From the NCBI GenBank assembly GCA_964348695.1, contig CAYGDI010000004.1, forward strand, positions 39,845 through 103,844: 64,000 bases of DNA, read 5' to 3'. The notes beneath the pieces were generated by a model. It was given only the letters and a program-made list of their open reading frames with translations. It was not told the DNA's origin and made no database searches. Each line of letters begins with the position of its first letter. Within the stretch, counting starts at the first letter, position 1. The DNA comes from JACPYF01 sp964348695. GTDB lineage: Bacteria; Patescibacteriota; Saccharimonadia; Saccharimonadales; Saccharimonadaceae. A program made the translations under genes and the position numbers. Positions 62,154 to 64,000 of this stretch are shown here, piece by piece.

Positions 62154-63487
62154 AAAACAATGCTAGTGTATTTCGGAAAAACTATATCACTCTCTATAGG
62201 CAATTTCCATGAAAAATTAAACTCTGAAGGTTGAAAGTTCTTACTATTCAAAAATACATCAACAAATTCCGCCTGCTCTAAAAATGGCGTATTACTGTAT
62301 AAAAACACTACAGTAGTGGTGTCTAGGGGTTCTTTTTCTATCCAAAAACTACTATTTCCACTATTATCATTATCTATTTCTGGATTAAAAGAAGTTGGCT
62401 TTCTTTTTTCACTAATATTTTTTTCGTCAGAAGAAGTGAGATTATTATTATAATCAATTAAATAGACTGTATTTTTGTGGTCAAAAAATAGCTTCGATGT
62501 AATATCAGGATCTTTACTTGGTTTAATAATATCTTTTACATCACCATTAACAGCTTTCTTTATAGAACCATCTAGTGAAAAGTATGATAGATCACCCTGT
62601 GTGTCAACATATACACTACCCATTAATGTTTTAAAATCCTTTATTTTTAGCACGTTTTGGTTTTTGATCAATACTAGTTTTTGATCTATATCTTCATCCA
62701 ACTCCTGATGTATATCACCACCATCTTCACCACCAGATACTTCAGGTGTGAATTCGTTGACAAGTATATTATTACTATCTTGGGAGACAAAAGAGCCTAT
62801 ACTTGCTTCAGTACTATAGATATTTGTTACTTTATTTGTTGCGGTATCTATTTTGTGTAAGGTGTTTTTATTACCACTAATACCACTAAATAAAATACTT
62901 TTGTCGGTAACAACTACGTTAGTCACTAAATCAACACCATCTAGTTTTAAACTACTCTTACTTTTTTTGTTAATATCATAAAAAGTCACTACTTTTTCTT
63001 TAAAACAAACAAGACCACTGCCGTTAATTTGTTTTAAGTACTCACAACCTTCCAAACCATCGATATTGAGTGATATATAACTTTTACTTTTAAAATCATA
63101 CATCCACCAAATTTCCGTATCATTTTCAACGCGGACTTTATTATTAATAGTATCTAAATCATCACCACTACCAGGGCTAGACAGTGCTCTGAAAATAACT
63201 TTATCTCCTTTACCAAAATCAACATCAGTAATATCATTTTGTAGATAAAGATAATCACTCAATCGTTCAATCGTATTCTTTTCTATATTATACGAAGCAA
63301 AAAAAGATTTGGTAAAAAAGTAAAGTTTATCTCCTTTTAGTTCATAATTTTGTATATTATTTGTTATTTTATAAAACTTCCTCTCCTCTTTGTTGTCAGT
63401 ATTTAGTAAAATAACACCAATAATAACAACAAATAGTAACAGTGTTGCTATGATGAAAATCTTTCTTCTATCTTTCACTTTTTTCAA
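62150..63487 (-). CDS. Membrane-anchored protein with propeller-like repeats, unknown function
   Basis: A 445-residue protein. One membrane helix (IFIIATLLLFVVIIGVILL, about 9-27), then an extracytoplasmic part of repeated short strands (LKGDKLYFFTKSFFASYNIE, NKVTNIYSTEASIGSFVSQD, VYVDTQGDLSYFSLDGSI) that suggest a beta-propeller of about 300 residues. The end (FNFSWKLPIESDIVFPKYTSIVF) differs from it. Not recognised. It overlaps the upstream membrane protein by 20 nt and ends 4 nt into convergent recF. Confidence 0.75.
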   Translation of the reverse strand: MKKVKDRRKIFIIATLLLFVVIIGVILLNTDNKEERKFYKITNNIQNYELKGDKLYFFTKSFFASYNIEKNTIERLSDYLYLQNDITDVDFGKGDKVIFRALSSPGSGDDLDTINNKVRVENDTEIWWMYDFKSKSYISLNIDGLEGCEYLKQINGSGLVCFKEKVVTFYDINKKSKSSLKLDGVDLVTNVVVTDKSILFSGISGNKNTLHKIDTATNKVTNIYSTEASIGSFVSQDSNNILVNEFTPEVSGGEDGGDIHQELDEDIDQKLVLIKNQNVLKIKDFKTLMGSVYVDTQGDLSYFSLDGSIKKAVNGDVKDIIKPSKDPDITSKLFFDHKNTVYLIDYNNNLTSSDEKNISEKRKPTSFNPEIDNDNSGNSSFWIEKEPLDTTTVVFLYSNTPFLEQAEFVDVFLNSKNFQPSEFNFSWKLPIESDIVFPKYTSIVF

Positions 63488-64000
63488 TCTCCTTTTCTAC
63501 CACAACAGGTAATGTTCCAGGTATATACCCGCCGCCATCTTCCATGTATGAAATAACTTTCCATTCACTACCAATTCTTTTAGATACTAATATAATAGTA
63601 TCAGCTTTATATACCACCACCCATGTGTGATTGTTAAAAAACTTTGCCGACATATCTGATTTTTTAATATCACACAAAAATCCTTTTATAGTGCAAGCAT
63701 CATCAATTACACGATCTTTGTCAAACATACCAAAGTCAATCTCTATAAAATTATTACTACTATCAATATCGATAACACCATTAAAACTCACATCACTACC
63801 AGTCTGTGTTGCCAAGTAGCTATACTGACCAGGTTCTAGGTATATACTCCAACTCGATTGATCAATAGTATAACTCTTATTATCGACTTTGAATGTTACT
63901 GGGTTTTTTTTACTTACTACTGTTAGATTCGGCTTTTTATAAAATACCGAAAACAATATCAAACAAACTACAGCTATGATAAAAAAAGACAAAAGAGGTA
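63468..64000 (-). CDS. Membrane-anchored protein of unknown function (5' end outside window)
   Basis: At least 174 residues. The reading frame runs open to the window edge, so its start is probably beyond 64000; the only start visible is a TTG at 63992. A membrane helix (FFIIAVVCLILFSVFY) is followed by about 145 exported residues with PVTFKVDNKSYTIDQSSWSIYLEPGQYSY and TWVVVYKADTIILVSKRIGSEWKVISY. Two Cys (DDACTIKGFLCDIK) may form a disulfide. It overlaps the next gene by 20 nt; the two likely act together in the envelope. Confidence 0.7.
   Translation of the reverse strand, partial: PLLSFFIIAVVCLILFSVFYKKPNLTVVSKKNPVTFKVDNKSYTIDQSSWSIYLEPGQYSYLATQTGSDVSFNGVIDIDSSNNFIEIDFGMFDKDRVIDDACTIKGFLCDIKKSDMSAKFFNNHTWVVVYKADTIILVSKRIGSEWKVISYMEDGGGYIPGTLPVVVEKEIEKSER

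Overview
The window looks like a chromosome segment, including the replication origin, of a Patescibacteria/CPR bacterium, most probably Candidatus Saccharibacteria (TM7). This is inferred from gene content; no rRNA is present. The signs are very compact genes with overlapping ends, a half-length TsaB, a GatD amidotransferase, a complete PilB/C/M/N/O pilus operon, many large secreted proteins with Cys-repeat or lectin modules, and rpmH-rnpA-yidC-jag diverging from dnaA-dnaN-recF. A run of 100 Ns (7516-7615) shows this is a scaffold.

Layout. 0-11 kb: gatD, a TM2 protein, bcp, a secreted subtilase, tRNA-Pro, a Cys-rich unknown, rny, an alpha/beta hydrolase, a gap-truncated secreted SGNH hydrolase, and tsaB-tsaE. 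11.3-17.6 kb: type IV pilus operon pilB-pilC-pilM-pilN-pilO, a small membrane protein and a PRC-barrel-like protein. 17.6-23.7 kb: recX, recA, a prepilin-like protein, ruvB-ruvA-ruvC and an inositol-phosphatase-family gene. Pilus and recombination genes lie side by side, which suggests DNA uptake and integration. 23.7-30.4 kb: cell-surface island with a lamin-tail Cys-repeat protein, tRNA-Glu, a compositionally odd 127-130 aa gene behind a structured leader, two large surface proteins and a secreted HNH nuclease.

30.4-56.3 kb: glycan locus. glmS and manC supply sugar precursors. rmlB, an rmlC-rmlD fusion and rmlA should make dTDP-rhamnose. A GtrA protein, GT2 and GT4 glycosyltransferases, a two-domain glycosyltransferase, nucleotide-sugar dehydrogenase and epimerase, methyltransferases and three large membrane proteins follow. 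A Wzm/Wzt exporter is translationally linked to a methyltransferase with a C-terminal coiled coil, an arrangement like WbdD-type chain termination. A muralytic-like protein with six exact-period lectin repeats is embedded here.

56.3-64 kb: origin region. jag, yidC, rnpA and rpmH (a 45-aa gene) run leftward; dnaA, dnaN and recF run rightward. Seven exact copies of TTTTACACA flank dnaA and are proposed as this lineage's DnaA boxes. Two membrane-anchored unknowns close the window.

A recurring feature is a TATAAT-like -10 element 6-9 nt before the start codon with no clear Shine-Dalgarno sequence, suggesting frequent leaderless transcripts.
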